Below, piece after piece: positions 1 through 12,149 of a stretch of DNA of 64,000 nt. The first letter of the stretch is position 1. Every line of letters begins with the position of its first letter. The translations under genes were made by a program, and so were the position numbers. The notes below the pieces were generated by a model. That model was not told where the DNA came from, ran no database searches, and saw only the letters and a list, made by a program, of their open reading frames with translations. Origin of the DNA: Monarcha castaneiventris obscurior (taxonomy: Eukaryota > Chordata > Aves > Passeriformes > Monarchidae); the NCBI GenBank assembly GCA_026261815.1, contig JAMPIT010000575.1, forward strand, positions 39,099,501 through 39,163,500, written 5' to 3'.

Positions 1-1514
1 CACGGCTTTTCATAAGCTCTCATTCAAAAGAAATACAAAGGCATGTGAATCCTGATCGACAGCAGTAACCTTCGGTGAACAAAGCCAAGCATCATATCTT
101 ACAAAGAATAAGTTTTGAAGAGTAGCAGGCCAAATTCTTCTTAAATCAGAATAGAAAACAGGCTTATCCTCAATAAGGCAGCACAGGATTATAAGTACTG
201 TCACTGGCAGGACGAAAGAATTTCCTTTCTCCCCAGCTTCTCATGACAGCATTGAGGTTGCTCTGCTCTGCCACGGCTGCAAAGCAAGAACAAGTTTTAC
301 AGTCCTGGTGTCTCCTGGTCTGGGAACATGTGGGAGCAGAGATGGTGCTGTGGATATGCTCCAGTCCACACAGCATTTTTGGGGTGAGGTTGCTGCATAG
401 AGTTGTAAAAAAGCTTTGCCCCTTTCTTTTGCAGCTGTGTTCACAGATGACAAAACAGGTGTGAGAAGACCTCAAGGATGTCAGTAGGCAATGACTGCTT
501 TCCAAGCTCTTTGGAACTTTGATTGGACAGAGGAACCTCTTCTCTCTCTCCAAAGCTGTTTCTCCTTGAGGTAGCTGTTGTCCCTCGCATAGGGACAGAG
601 AGTGTTGCGAGGACCTTCCATTCACATCCCAGGGACACAGTAAGTTTATACACATGTATGAGCAAGGGGTGTGAAAGTCACTGAGGGCACAGATCCACGT
701 AGAGCCTGTGGAGCAAGGTGACTCCCAACAAGCTATTCTTCATCCACTGACAGTCCACATAGCCAAGAATAAATATTAGGGGGTAAGGACTGACCCTCTG
801 CAGGTGTTGTGGTGGCCCTGCCGACCAGTCATGACAAAGTCATGGTCTTCCAGGGGCAAAGTAACAGGGCTGCCTTGGCAGTAGGAACTACGATGCATGA
901 TGATGTTCCAGTTCTCATGGCAGTCAATGTATGGTATCAGCAGGCTTCCCTTCTGCAAGTGGTTTCTTTTCCCATTTAGAAACAACTCAATTATAACTGT
1001 TCCTGGGCATGGCATGAGATAATTTTTCCTTCCCTCATATTAATGTCTGTCATCTGCCCTTTTGTCTCGCTAATGATTCTCAATCAGTCTGCTGTAGCAG
1101 CTCTGGATACGCTACCTGCTCCTGTCTTGGTAGGCACTGCTGGAAGGTAACACAGCAATAATGTGATTCATTAGGAAAACTTCATGTAGGAATAGCTTAA
1201 ATATGATATTTAAAAGCTAGACACGTTGGCCTGCCTTGTCACAAATAAAATACCATTCTTTTTTCTTTAGGGCTAGACTGTAGCTTGGATTAAGTGTTTC
1301 TGCAATAGTGTAAATGGAAATAAAATTTGATTTTATTTTCTAAATATTGTGGGCATGAATTAGCATAATGGGCAAAGGGAAGAAATTGCAGTTTTCTCCC
1401 TCCCCAGAAAACACTGTTTTAAAAATAACCTATGTTTAATGTGAACATAAAAGGTTGTTTTGCAAGAACTATGCCTGAAGCAAACCACTTATTCAGAAGG
1501 AGGCACCTTTTATG
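1..1514. other. Unassigned unique sequence, no gene recognised
   Basis: I see no repeat family, RNA gene or convincing exon here. A 161-codon open frame lies on the minus strand (170-655), but it has no recognisable domain and an irregular cysteine-rich composition, so I treat it as chance. The part around 1045-1180 is less AT-rich than its surroundings and has no repeat signature, so it could be conserved non-coding DNA. That is inference only. Confidence 0.5.
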
Positions 1515-1515
1515 T

Positions 1516-1561
<46 letters not shown>

Positions 1562-1594
1562 CGATAGATAGATAGATAGAAGGATAGATAGATA
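1515..1594. repeat. GATA/TAGA tetranucleotide microsatellite
   Basis: About 20 tandem copies of a GATA unit cover 80 bp. A single-base interruption (TCGATA) lies near 1561 and an AAGGATA unit near 1580. Uninterrupted stretches of this length usually vary in copy number among individuals, while the interruptions suggest the array has existed for some time. The minus-strand open frame over it (repeating Ser-Ile-Tyr-Leu) is a by-product of the repeat. Confidence 0.95.
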
Positions 1595-2157
1595 GTATAT
1601 TTCAAAAGTTGCAGCTGTGGGGGACACTCGCCAGTAAGGGGGAAACATAGCCCAAGGAGCACTGCTGACCAAGCCTCTTGCCAGGCTGGGCAGCTGAGGG
1701 AGATGGAGGGAAAGGTCACTTATGTGAGGCTGAACTAAGTCAGAAGAAAATTATCATCCTACAAAGCAGGGGGAAGCGAGCTTTAATGCATCCAAGTCCT
1801 CTCCATGGATTGATCTGAGACTAGTGTGACCATGAGTAAATTTGTGCCTTTGGAACATAATCTGACCTTTTCTGACTAATGAATCACAAATGATGATAAA
1901 AAACCTCTTATTGCCTTATATTTAAAGCTAATCCTTTCTTGCTTTTAAATGTTGAAAAACAAAGTTCACCCACAGCTTAATTTCCTTAACTTTTAAATTC
2001 ATTTGAATATGACATGTTATGAAAAACCAAGATTATTCACTTTTTGGTTTTTGGCCTGCTTTTGCATAAACACTTTTTTTTTTTTTTGATGATCTGCTTG
2101 GCTTATTTGAATTAACTTGGAAATCCATGCAGTGTGTCAGCCTCTAAATGATGCCTT
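1595..2157. other. Unassigned unique sequence
   Basis: AT-rich single-copy sequence with a T-run near 2073-2088. It ends in the pyrimidine tract that precedes the exon-like segment at 2183. I see no gene or mobile element. Confidence 0.5.
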
Positions 2158-2248
2158 ATCTCTCTCTCTTTCTCCTCTGCAGGCAAGGACTGGTTGCCAC
2201 AGCTGTCTGTGTTAAAGCCATGGTTCTGGACAATGTACCCTCTAAAGT
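2158..2248 (+). other. Exon-like segment behind a strong 3' splice site
   Basis: A 24-base pyrimidine-rich tract ends in CTGCAG at 2182, with a plausible branch-point sequence (ATTAACT) about 65 bases upstream. GTGAGC at 2249 could be a donor, giving a 66-bp segment (2183-2248). One frame is closed by TAA; the other two are open, and I recognise neither peptide. The segment could be a coding exon, a non-coding RNA exon or an unused site. The three bases before the donor (AGT) fit the consensus poorly. This is inference from splice consensus only. Confidence 0.15.
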
Positions 2249-4349
2249 GTGAGCTTTTATTTTTTTAATGCCACAGCAGATTTTTAAATTGTATTCTGCC
2301 TGTGACTCAGGTTCGAAATGCATCTTTTTGAACAGTATCTTCATGGTATACAGCTGTTGAAACTTCAAGAAGTGTGACAGTGCATTCAGTTTCTATCAAT
2401 CACTGATGGATCTGACCTTTTTTCGGTTGACTGAAGTAAAAATCCTTTTGTAAGCACTTTTCCACTTCTCACAGGGACGAGGCTTCTTCCCCCCACAAGG
2501 TTCTTTGGCTTTTGGTTGGAAACAGAGGCCCTTAAAACCTTCCTTCAGCTAAGGTAAATTAATCATAAACACCCAGGGAGGCAAAGGTGCTCAATTTGTT
2601 TTTCTTTTCATTTAAAACAAAAAAATATTTTTAAAATTTATTTATTGAAAGGCAGGTCTTTCATTGTTAAGGAATTTGCTCTTTTCCTTATACACCGGTT
2701 TCCTTTTTCCCATCCCAAATGCCAGCCAATGGGGAAGATTAATTCATGTTTTCTGTCTTCTTCTGAAAGGAATCTTCCTCTTTTTCATCATCCACTGATT
2801 ACTTTTTTTATTTATTAAAAGATCATTTGTTCATGTAGAATAAGAATCATGTGGAATACTTTATATATTTTTTCAACTGTGCAAAGGTGGTGAACAAAAT
2901 AAAGATCAGCATTTAAATGTCAGGTGGAATGTGTAGAAAGTCTTTTTAAGAGACACTTTATCTGAAAATTCTGTTACTAACAGAGCTAGTAGAACTATAT
3001 TACTACTCAGATTGCATGGGAAACCACATCCACAGTAAAGGCTTCCAAAGCAGTTTTCAGGAGGTGTCTTCCATGGTGCTATACACTGGTCTTTAAATCC
3101 TCCACAATGCTTCAAAAAATTCAGTGTTGTAAAAATACAAATGAAACGTTTACATGAGAAAAGAGAATCTAACTCGAAGGTTTTTTGCCAGTCTGAAAGT
3201 CTTACATCTCTACAAATAACCTCTTACCAGTCTCACTGATTCTGCTTAGAATGTCCTTTACACCCCGATATGAGATGGGAGGAAATATAAAGAATGTAGG
3301 CTCTTTAGTTCTGTGCCCTTTCGTTTTTTCTCTGGAACTTGCAAGAATGAAAGTCCTATAAAATAAGCATAAAAGAGAAAGAATCTGTCATGCCTCTGCC
3401 CCATGCTCTTCCACCATTCATAGGGGGCTGTATTAGGTGCTTTGCCTTCAGATTTATGTGAGTTTCCTAAACACAGAAGTATCCAAAGTAATTTCTGACC
3501 TTAAAATAGAAAGCCCAGGTCTCAGTGGGACAGCTGAGTACATTTCGGCCCATGGTTTCTTGAGGGAACAAATGTTTAAAAAGTTTATCTGACTATTATG
3601 TCAGGTTTTGTCAAACTGTTCTTCCTGATCACATCCTTCCACCCAAGAGATAGTCTGAAATCTGAATTCAGTAAGAAGTTTGAAATGCAATAACTACATT
3701 ATTAAAAATAGCCTTTTGCTTTTTAAAAAACATATTTTTATTTTTCATCTAAAAAATGACAATAGAAATGCAAAGGAAAACATTTCCTCTTGAAATGAAC
3801 AAAATGCTTCATCTGCCTAAAAGAAATTGGTTTTAAAATTTGTCTTGGGGTGTCAGTGAACTGACAATATCAGGTATTCATGAGGCTTTATCTGTGGTTT
3901 TCCTCTGTGTCTTTGGACACTATTGCCATCATTGTTTTTGTTGTTGGATTTGTTTGTTTGTTCATTTTTCCCCAAACAGAAATGAGGAGGAGGGAAGTGG
4001 AGCTGCAAAGCTCAGACTGTTTTATTAGTTCCACATTTCTTTTCCTCTTATCACTTTCTATTGTGCAACTCTTTTGAAAATAATGAAAATGGTTTTCCTC
4101 ACTTCCAGCCAGGGCATTTTCTCTAATTGAAAGCAACCAGCAGGTGGTTCTTGTAAAATCTCATTAGCCTATGATTGTTTTTGACACCTCTTTGAAGGAA
4201 TGCTGCATTACCTTACAACTGGAAATACACCCCATGTATAGGTTAATTGTCATGGATTAGAATACAGGGAACACTAACATTTTCAAGTTTTATTTTCTAA
4301 AGGGAGGATATTTTAGCAACCTAAGACAATTTTATTGTCTAATTTGCAG
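2249..4349. other. Unassigned AT-rich sequence
   Basis: Single-copy, AT-rich sequence with several A/T runs (around 2610-2660 and 3715-3760). Open frames stay below 85 codons and look random. No mobile element is recognised. Confidence 0.5.
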
Positions 4350-4680
4350 AGTGTGCTGCAACCTTGGTACCAAACACAGTTTCCAGTGGTGACAGCCACT
4401 GAAAACTTTTCTAAAAGCAATGTCTGTGTCAGAACATGAAGATGAAGATCATTCTGGTATGTCTAATCACATGCCAAAGGGCAATTTTGTAATTCCGCGG
4501 AGAGGAGCCAAGAAGAAGAGAGAAAGAAAACAAGATAGCTCCTTGGGCAGTGATGTGGAGAGAAGAAATGTACCCATATTCAGCTGCTCTTCAGTGTCTG
4601 CTCCTGGGTTGTTTCTTGCTCTTTTTAAAGCTGTGGAAATCCTAACCTGCTGGCATCATTCCTTACTAGGGACCCACTGA
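4350..4680 (+). other. Exon-like segment with a charged open frame (unrecognised)
   Basis: An AG at 4348-4349 follows a weak pyrimidine tract. A close match to the donor consensus (CTG|GTATGT) lies at 4457, bounding a possible 107-bp exon. An ATG at 4420 opens an 86-codon frame that runs through the donor. It begins with an acidic stretch (SEHEDEDHS) and continues with a basic cluster (RRGAKKKRERK, around residues 27-37). If the donor is used, only about 12 codons belong to the exon. I do not recognise the protein. Alternatives are an alternative first exon, a non-coding RNA exon or chance. Confidence 0.12.
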
Positions 4681-7600
4681 TCTGTGTGGGTGTGGTATGA
4701 CCCCGAAAATCCTCTGAGCACTTCCAGAAGATTCCTCAGGTCAGAACTGTTGCATTCAATTGCATTGGTACTATAATACACACTCTGAAGGAAATATTTG
4801 GAGTGTCTTGTTTCAATTTAAGTGTAGGAGCTGCTTTTAGCCTAAAAGTATTGAGAAGAGTTATTTTTATGATTTTCTCAGAGTGATTGCTATGAATGTA
4901 TGACCTGCAAGAGTAGTTATTTTCTAGGGTTCTTTATCATATATATTTATATTCTGACTTTTAGTTGTTGTATATCTCCTAAAGCTTTCGAGAGATACTA
5001 TATGCATTTACATAAACAAGTGCATATTCATGGTATCATAGAAAAATATATAAAAATGTTGACATAACGTACAACTGCCACTGCAATGTTTATGTTCTGG
5101 CTTTTCCTCATGCATAAAAAGTGAAACATGCAAGTAAGCTAGGGAAGACTTCGCAGAGAACAAAAAACCAGAACAAAGAACCAGAATAAGCACAGCTGCA
5201 CTTCTCAGCTTATGTCCAAATTGGCAGAAAGAAGAATATTCTAATAATCAAGGCATTCTGGGTCATGAGGAAAATATTGTTTTCAAACAAAGTCATCAAA
5301 ACTCAACATACAACACAAAGCATTCCTTAACGTCAATGAGTTTCCTATTTCCTGATGGTGTTGTTGTTTTCCAAAGCATTTAATTGTATCACCTGAGGGA
5401 TTAGCATGTAGTTTTGCTTTTGCTTTTCACTACCTTTGGTAAAACAGATTCTCAATTAAAGATAACAAGTGGGTGTATAATGTGATTTTCATAGTCTGTT
5501 ATCTGTTAAGAATGACAAGGATTTCACTTCTCAGCATTCCCTCTACGTCCATAAAATAGTATGACCCTGAAATAATTTTCAAAAGGTTTCCCCTCTGAAA
5601 AATTACCACACTCCAATATGCTCTATTGGGTTAAGGAAATAGTGAATATACTCTGCTTCAGTTTCTCCTTCCTTTTTAGACTAAGGTGAAAGTTATCTCA
5701 GAGAAATCATTCTAGGTCTGTCTCCAGGGCTTTTGAAATCTGTTTCCCAATATGGGGAACTAAAGAATTAATCTTTGGACAATGAGGACAACAGTGCAGT
5801 TAACCTCATCTAGTATTTACAGCTGCATCACCAGATTTGGTAAGTTATTTGCAAAATAATGACATAAAAGGTGATTTCAAGGAATGAGGCTTTATCATCA
5901 GTGTTTTATTTTTTATTTCAAGTGGTTTGGCATAATACAATGCTTTTTTTACCATGTGAGAATGATAACCACTTCTCTGCTCTGTAAACAAGTAAATGCA
6001 GATATTTTTGTAAAAAAAAAAAAGGGATGCAGATACATAGTTAAAAATTTTGGGGATGCATAGTTAGTTGTTTGTCTGTGATGTTACACCTATGTAAATG
6101 TGCCTAGCGGGTCCCCATCAGTCTCAGAGCAGCTGGAGTGAAATACTCCAAGAGCTCATCAAATGGAACTATAAAATATGTCTTGAGTACTGAGCTGAAC
6201 CAGGAAGGAAACAAGGTGTTTTAAATGAGGTACATGGCTGAGGAAAAAGAAATCTTGTGCCAGCAGCCCAGATTGTACTCAGGTGACGCCGAATACTTAA
6301 CATGAGTTTGTATCAGATACAGAGAAATGTAGGCAGCAGCTTCAAGATTATAATGGGATTCTGAGACTAAGAACTTTTCTAGCTTTAAAAAAATATATTT
6401 TCCTTTCATTTTTTTGCATTTTTTCTGTTTTTTTTTTTGACTGTATAAGGTGTCCCATCCCTGCAATCTAGAATTCTCACACCCGGACTATTAAAACTCT
6501 TCTGCACCGAAGTTATAGCTTCAGTAAGAAGGCAAGAAGAAACATTATGGCAAATGAGAGAACACACCAGAAGGGCTCAAACCAGTGAAGACAGAGGCCA
6601 CACAAAGATGCAAATGAAATCGTAAGAGACAAAAATCTCTTGAAGCTCAGTTTTGTTTCCTGTCCTTGTGAAAGACATTCAGCAAATGAGAAGAGTCCCA
6701 TGGCATCTTGCACTGATCCTGTTTTCAGTAGTCAACCACCTAAAATTATATTGCAGATCTGATTATTCTGATTGACTAGTAATTTTGTCTGGAGAAGCAG
6801 CAGGTATACTGTAGCAATAAACCTCAGGTTTTACAAAAGGAATGTTTAAATGAGTCGCTGAGATGGTTTAGTCACAGATATTGCTGCCATCTAAAGTGAC
6901 AGTAAAAGACTATCTATGTCTGCTGCTGTTGTCACATGAACATCTTCACTGTGGTCCAGAGATGGAGGTGTAGATAACGTGCCTGCACATGTACACTTGG
7001 ACTGCAGAACCTTTGGCAACTGGACCCAACAGATCTGATGCTGCTGAGAATCACATCAGTCCCCATCTCCCAAAACTGCCACACTTCAGCACCAGAGCCT
7101 CTTGGCAGAGTGCAGGACAGAAGGGTATCTGTGGCCTAACACTAATAGCTGTTGCTGCTGATTCTGGACTGTCATACATGTCATGTACAAGGAAAACAAG
7201 CAAACACAACTTTCACTGGCCTAATCACACTGATAAGGAAAATTCTACCTCAGTTTAGCCAGGGAGTAGTACAGTACTTGTCTTACACTAGGGATTCATT
7301 CAAATTGACCCAGAGCAGTAGCTGACAAAATGCCATGAGAATTATAACAGTTATACATAGTAAATCCAAAGAAATATATATTGATTTTCATTCATACAAA
7401 ATTAGAAATCTCTCTCAGTTTGCTAAAACCGTTATCTGGTAGGAACTGTCAAAGCATTTATCATCTGGAAAACATCATCCTTATAAAATGATTGCTACAT
7501 ACAGGTTAATAATGATTCTTAGACCCCTTAACTTCATGCCTAGTGGAAATTACTTTGAATAATTCCTGGAGGGTTTCATGAGTATGCTATTGACTTGAAG

Positions 7601-8023
7601 AGAGGTTCAAAATGCACATATCTTAAACAATAAAAATAACTGAATCATTTAGTACATGGAACTAGACTTGACACAAGGTCTGAAATGATCAGTGTTGGAT
7701 TAAAAAGTTTGGCACCAACCATTGATTTCATGTTTTGTCTCTCAAAAAGCAGTTCAAATAGTGGCAAAAATGTGTTTCAACCAATGTTTGTGTTGAGTTT
7801 AAGAAGTACCTGTAATGCATGTTTTGATTTTGAAAGACACTGGAAGGTGGGAAGGGGGCAGGGGGCATGGCAAGAGTGATGCATTATTGTATGCAGAAAA
7901 AAACCAGGTATTGTTTTGCTTTTCTGCTCATTACTATGTCATCTTCTTGATGCTTGCAGATTTTTTATTTTTTCCATGTTTTTGTAGGAATTTGAGTTAA
8001 GCTGTTGAGCTCTGACTGTCCCA
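4681..8023. other. Unassigned AT-rich sequence
   Basis: No gene or recognisable mobile element. A small local duplication lies at about 6026-6067, where GGATGCA...TACATAGTTA recurs as GGATGCATAGTTA just after an A-run. The 89-codon plus-strand frame at 6989-7258 has no recognisable motif. Mobile elements too old to see by eye may be present. Confidence 0.45.
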
Positions 8024-8314
8024 TCTCTCCTCTCCTCTCCTCTCCTCTCCTCTCCTCTCCTCTCCTCTCCTCTCTCTCCTCTCCTCTCCTCTCTTTCTCC
8101 TCTCCTCTCCTCTCCTCTCCTCTCCTCTCCTCTCCTCTCCTCTCCTCTCCTCTCCTCTCCTCTCCTCTCCTCTCCTCTCCTCTCCTCTCCTCTCCTCTCC
8201 TCTCCTCTCCTCTCATCTCCTCTCCTCTCCTCTCCTCTCCTCTCCTCTCCTCTCCTCTCCTCTCCTCTCCTCTCCTCTCCTCTCCTCTCCTCTCCTCTCC
8301 TCTCCTCTCCTCTC
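8024..8314. repeat. (TCTCC)n pentanucleotide array, 291 bp
   Basis: About 58 units of TCTCC/GGAGA in nearly perfect tandem. Interruptions are visible at about 8071-8078 (extra TC), about 8090-8100 (TTT) and 8211-8215 (a TCTCA unit), so the longest perfect blocks are about 110 and 98 bp. The plus strand is all pyrimidine apart from one A, giving a long polypyrimidine/polypurine tract with mirror symmetry. Because the unit is not a multiple of three and contains no stop, several frames stay open on each strand. The Leu/Ser/Pro and Gly/Glu/Arg frames here are not genes. Confidence 0.98.
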
Positions 8315-8480
8315 GGAGCTTTCCAGAATAATTGCTAATGGCTCTCAGATTAATTTATTCAGTACCTCCTTATTAATTTCAACAGGCTTTCCAGTTTCAG
8401 TGAGTTACAAGTGAAAATATTTTATAAAGGTATTGAGCTTTATGAAATTTGGGGCTCAGCCTGTTCTCATTCTTAAATAT

Positions 8481-8550
8481 ACACATACATAGATCTATCT
8501 ACATCTATATCTATGTCTATCTGTATCTATAGCTATAGTTAGATCTCTGT
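8481..8550. repeat. Degenerate TCTATA/TCTATC microsatellite
   Basis: A decayed run of TCTA-type units (ATCTATCTACATCTATATCT and on) with frequent substitutions. It lies 170 bp beyond the pentamer array and is probably an old microsatellite no longer expanding. Confidence 0.7.
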
Positions 8551-10490
8551 TTACACAGGTATATAAGTATATAAAAGATAAGATGTGTTCCAAAGAAAAG
8601 CATTGCACAAGAGTTGAAGTGTTTGCATTTTCCCAGCAGTGGGCACACTTCCCTAATTGTTGTAGGTGTAATTTTAACACAATTGTTTAGAGCTGGGCCT
8701 TTCAGTGTATAGTGGTATTGCTCCATATTGGTGTCTGGAGTGTCATAGGGATGGAGGATAAATCTCAGCTCTTTTTCTGCTTCCCACCTATTCTAATCCA
8801 CTTAGTGCATGTAGGAATTAGTAATAGAAATCTGCTAATTCAATGGCATATGCTCCTAAATATTTCAATTCTAATGGTGTGGCAGAAAAATCATTAGCTC
8901 ACTACCTTTTAAATCCAAGATGCTAAACCTGTGTTACTCAAGTGAAAAGATCAGTTAAGAGGTGGCAGCAATTTAAGGGTAAAGTAATAAAGAATGGTAA
9001 AGTCTTCTGTCTGATGGGCCCATCCCAAGGGGAATTTTTTTAGGGAAAATAGTAAATTAGAAGCTCTTTGACTAGCCAGTTTATTGAAGAATTGCCAAAG
9101 AGCTGAAAGCAATGCCATATTCAGCTATGTTATGAGTCCAGAAGTTACCCAAGATGATTTTCAGATAAAGATAAAACCTCAAAATAAAAGATAGGGAGGA
9201 AAAGTAGACAAAGAAGAACCTCAAATAGGACAATTAAGATGAAATATCTCTCTAAATATGAATTACCCCTCACTGCCATATATGAGTTTTTTTGATCCTG
9301 ATAGCCATTAGAAGGCAGAACAAGTCCTGAAACAGAGCGCATTTTTCTTCGAAGAATACCTAGCCAGAAGTTACTGCTACCTGGCCATAAAGGATAATCC
9401 GTGCCTTGTTCACCATGACATATAATCCTGATGCAAAGGGAATATCAAAAACCTCTATGCTGCTTATAGAAAATAAGGGAATATGTACCATGAGAAAATT
9501 AGTACATGAAGGGATCCTTGTCAGCCTCTCCTATCTGCTTTTACTTGCACTTCACGAGAGCCTTCACTGAGTGACTGAGTACATGCAGATATTTATCTGC
9601 ATGTGCAGTATCCCTGAAGTTATAAGGGATTTGTCCAAGAAGCTGACAAAATTAAGATGGTTGGAAAAAGCCTTGCCAGATTTCCATGCATAAAATATAT
9701 TTATTCTTTATCAGAAAAAATAAATCTTGGGAGGAACAGTGCCAGACATTTTTTCCCAGCTGTCATATAATCTTTTTCCTCAAATCAATAGCACCTTATG
9801 CAGCAATGCATCAGACAGTGGACAGTTATATTGACTAGTTATTAAATTAGATTCTCATCCATCCACATCTATTTGTATCTCATTCTCTATCCTATTCCTT
9901 ATACAGGGGTAATGGGTAATGAAGCTAGGGGAGTTTTTGTTGGGATTTTCAAAGGCAGCCGGAAGCATTACTTGTGACCCTAGGCTGTCTTTTTGCGGGT
10001 GATGAGTAACTGAGTTTTCAGAACCCTTTGGAAATTGCACTGGCAGAATTTGGATTTGTTTCTGAGAAGTATCTAACAGAAGCTTCCTCTAATCTTCATG
10101 TTAAAAGACAGCACTGGAATATCTTAAAAAGTTATCTTACTCCAGAAGTGAATCTCTAATTATCAAAAGTCAGCTCAATTGGTAATTAAGTTTTTTTTTT
10201 CTGAACTATCTCAGTTTTCAGATGCTGCAAATTTGGGATGGGCATATCAAACAAATTTTGTTTTGCTTATGCTTACACTGTAATTTCAGGCTTAGGATAT
10301 ACTATTAAATTCACACTTAAAAAATCCACAATTAATCAAAGAAACAACAGCAAAAAAACCCAAAACAAACCCAAAACCAACCCCTTCCACCTTACTTAGG
10401 TGTGTTTCTTTAGAAGTGGTGTTTTATTCCTTGGAGAGTTTTTCTCCTTGGAGAAATATTAGAGATTGCTTTGCATCTGAGAGGTAAAAT
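8551..10490. other. Unassigned sequence
   Basis: AT-rich single-copy sequence. No gene, RNA or recognisable mobile element. A short A/C-rich stretch lies around 10340-10390. Confidence 0.45.
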
Positions 10491-11059
10491 TGTCCTGGTT
10501 TTGGCTGGAACAGAGTTAATTTTCTTCCCTAGTAGCAGTCACAATGCTGTGTTTTGGGCTTGGTATGAGAATAATGCTGGCAACACACTGATGTACTGGT
10601 TGTTGCTGAGAAGTGCAAGGGTAGGGTAACTAGGTCAAGAACTTTTCAGTATCACTGAGCAGGTGCACAAGAAGTGGAGAGAGGGGGAATGGTTGGGACA
10701 GCTGACCTGAACTGGTCAGAGCAATATTCCATACCACAGAGCATCACGCTCCATGTATAAACTGGGGAGAGTTGCCTGGGAAAAGCTGATCAGTACTTAG
10801 GGGATTGGCTGGGCATAGATCAGAGAATAGTGAATAACTGAATAATTGCATTGTACTTTCTTTGTGTTTCTTGAGTTTTATTCCTCTTTCTCTTTTTCCT
10901 GTAGTTGTTATTATTAGTCTTATTATTTAATTATTAAACTGTTCTTATCTCAGTGCATGGGCTTTACCTTCCTCTGGTTCTTTCCCCCATCCCGGTGTGG
11001 CAGTGAAGTGAGCAAGCAGCTGTGGTACTTAGTTACAGTCTGGTGTTAAACCATGGCAC
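10491..11059 (+). mobile_element. Near-complete solo LTR of an avian endogenous retrovirus (ERVL-like guess)
   Basis: The element starts TGTCCTGGTTTTGGCTGG and ends ...TTAAACCATGGCA, the terminal pattern of a common bird LTR family. A TATA-like GTATAAA lies at 10755-10761 and an ATTAAA poly(A) signal at 10933-10938, setting plus orientation. AAAAT directly precedes the element (10486-10490) and AAAAT follows at 11060-11064. That fits a 5-bp target duplication if one extra C belongs to the LTR end. No gag, pol or env sequence and no second LTR is present, so it is a solo LTR left by recombination. It has only two CpGs, which points to an old insertion. The class is a guess from the 5-bp duplication. 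Confidence 0.8.
10933..10938 (+). terminator. LTR poly(A) signal (ATTAAA)
   Basis: ATTAAA about 170 bp after the TATA-like box of the 10491 LTR, the expected place for the R-region polyadenylation signal. It is a variant of AATAAA. Confidence 0.5.
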
Positions 11060-12149
11060 AAAATAAAAAAATAATTTTTTTTTTTTGTAGAAAAAATGCT
11101 GAATTTTGTAATAGCAAAATTTGGATTAATATTAAATTTCTTAAGACATATACTGTATTTTTTGTTTGTTTGTTTGCTTGTTTGAGAAAGGGAAGTAGAT
11201 GCAAAAAAAAAAAGAAGTAAAAGAAAAAAAGAAATACCCAATAGGAACAAAAAAATGAAGTGCGTATCTTCAGGATGCTGAGCATCCTCCACATTTCAAA
11301 TGAAATTATAGTACTCACACCTTCCTTTATGTTCCCAGCATCTTTCTAGACTAGAGGTATTCTTTGAGCAGTGAAAGGTAGGAAATACATACCAAGAGAT
11401 CATAAAAAGATCAAAGGCATAGAAAATACCAACCTGTTGTTCTCAAAATATTTGTGAATCTTAGAAATTAATAGAGCACCGGCTGTAATACATTTTTAAT
11501 AGCTCCGATCGTAAAACCAAATAGCCATCAAAATCATATGAGGAAACAATAGATATGAAGGAAAAATACAGATTGCTCTCAGGGTCAAATCCCTGACTAA
11601 AATGCAATAGATCCACTGAGTTAAGAGAGTGTCCATGATTTACAATGGCCAATGATTTGCCCTCTACGCCTTGCACTCTGACCTTCACTAATGCCTGGAA
11701 CCATTGATTCTCTTTTTTCTCTGAGACACTGATTTCAGAGGGGAATTTTGCCCATGAAAGCAGGGCAGAAAAAGGGCCTTCCAATTTGAGTTGCCATTTC
11801 CCAGATGTGGGAGTGCAGTGTATTAATCAGAACAATCAATAGTCCCCTGACCCTCAATGCATCCCACTCAACAAAAAGACATCACCTCTACTTTTGATTA
11901 ATCAGTGCCAAGTATCCATTTCTGAAATAAGTCCCTCTGAGAAACAGCTACACCAAGCAGATTTAGGGCCTGATTTGCACTCCATTTGGGACAGTTTCTA
12001 GATAAGGATTCTCTTTTTAAGTGCTTGAGAGTCTCAAAGCCCAAGAGAGTATTTCCACTCTGTACAATGATACGTGTGGGTCTGTCCCTTCAAGGAGCTT
12101 CTCTCAATCCATTCGTCACTCAGTCTGCACTGATAGGGGTGATTGTGTT
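11060..12149. other. Unassigned sequence after the LTR
   Basis: Contains A-runs (11064-11090, 11200-11235) and otherwise single-copy sequence. The minus-strand 107-codon frame at 11461-11784 shows no recognisable domain. No gene is called. Confidence 0.45.

Noticed and set aside
170..655. 161-codon minus-strand open frame
   Set aside because: No recognisable domain, odd cysteine-rich composition, overlapping open frames on both strands and no splice or promoter context.
8005..8331. 108-codon plus and 83-codon minus open frames over the pentamer array
   Set aside because: They are repeats of a five-base unit with no stop codon, open by arithmetic. There is no unique coding sequence.
10491..11059. 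Possible full endogenous retrovirus between this LTR and the one at 15869
   Set aside because: The two LTRs belong to different families, and no gag/pol/env-like frame lies between them.
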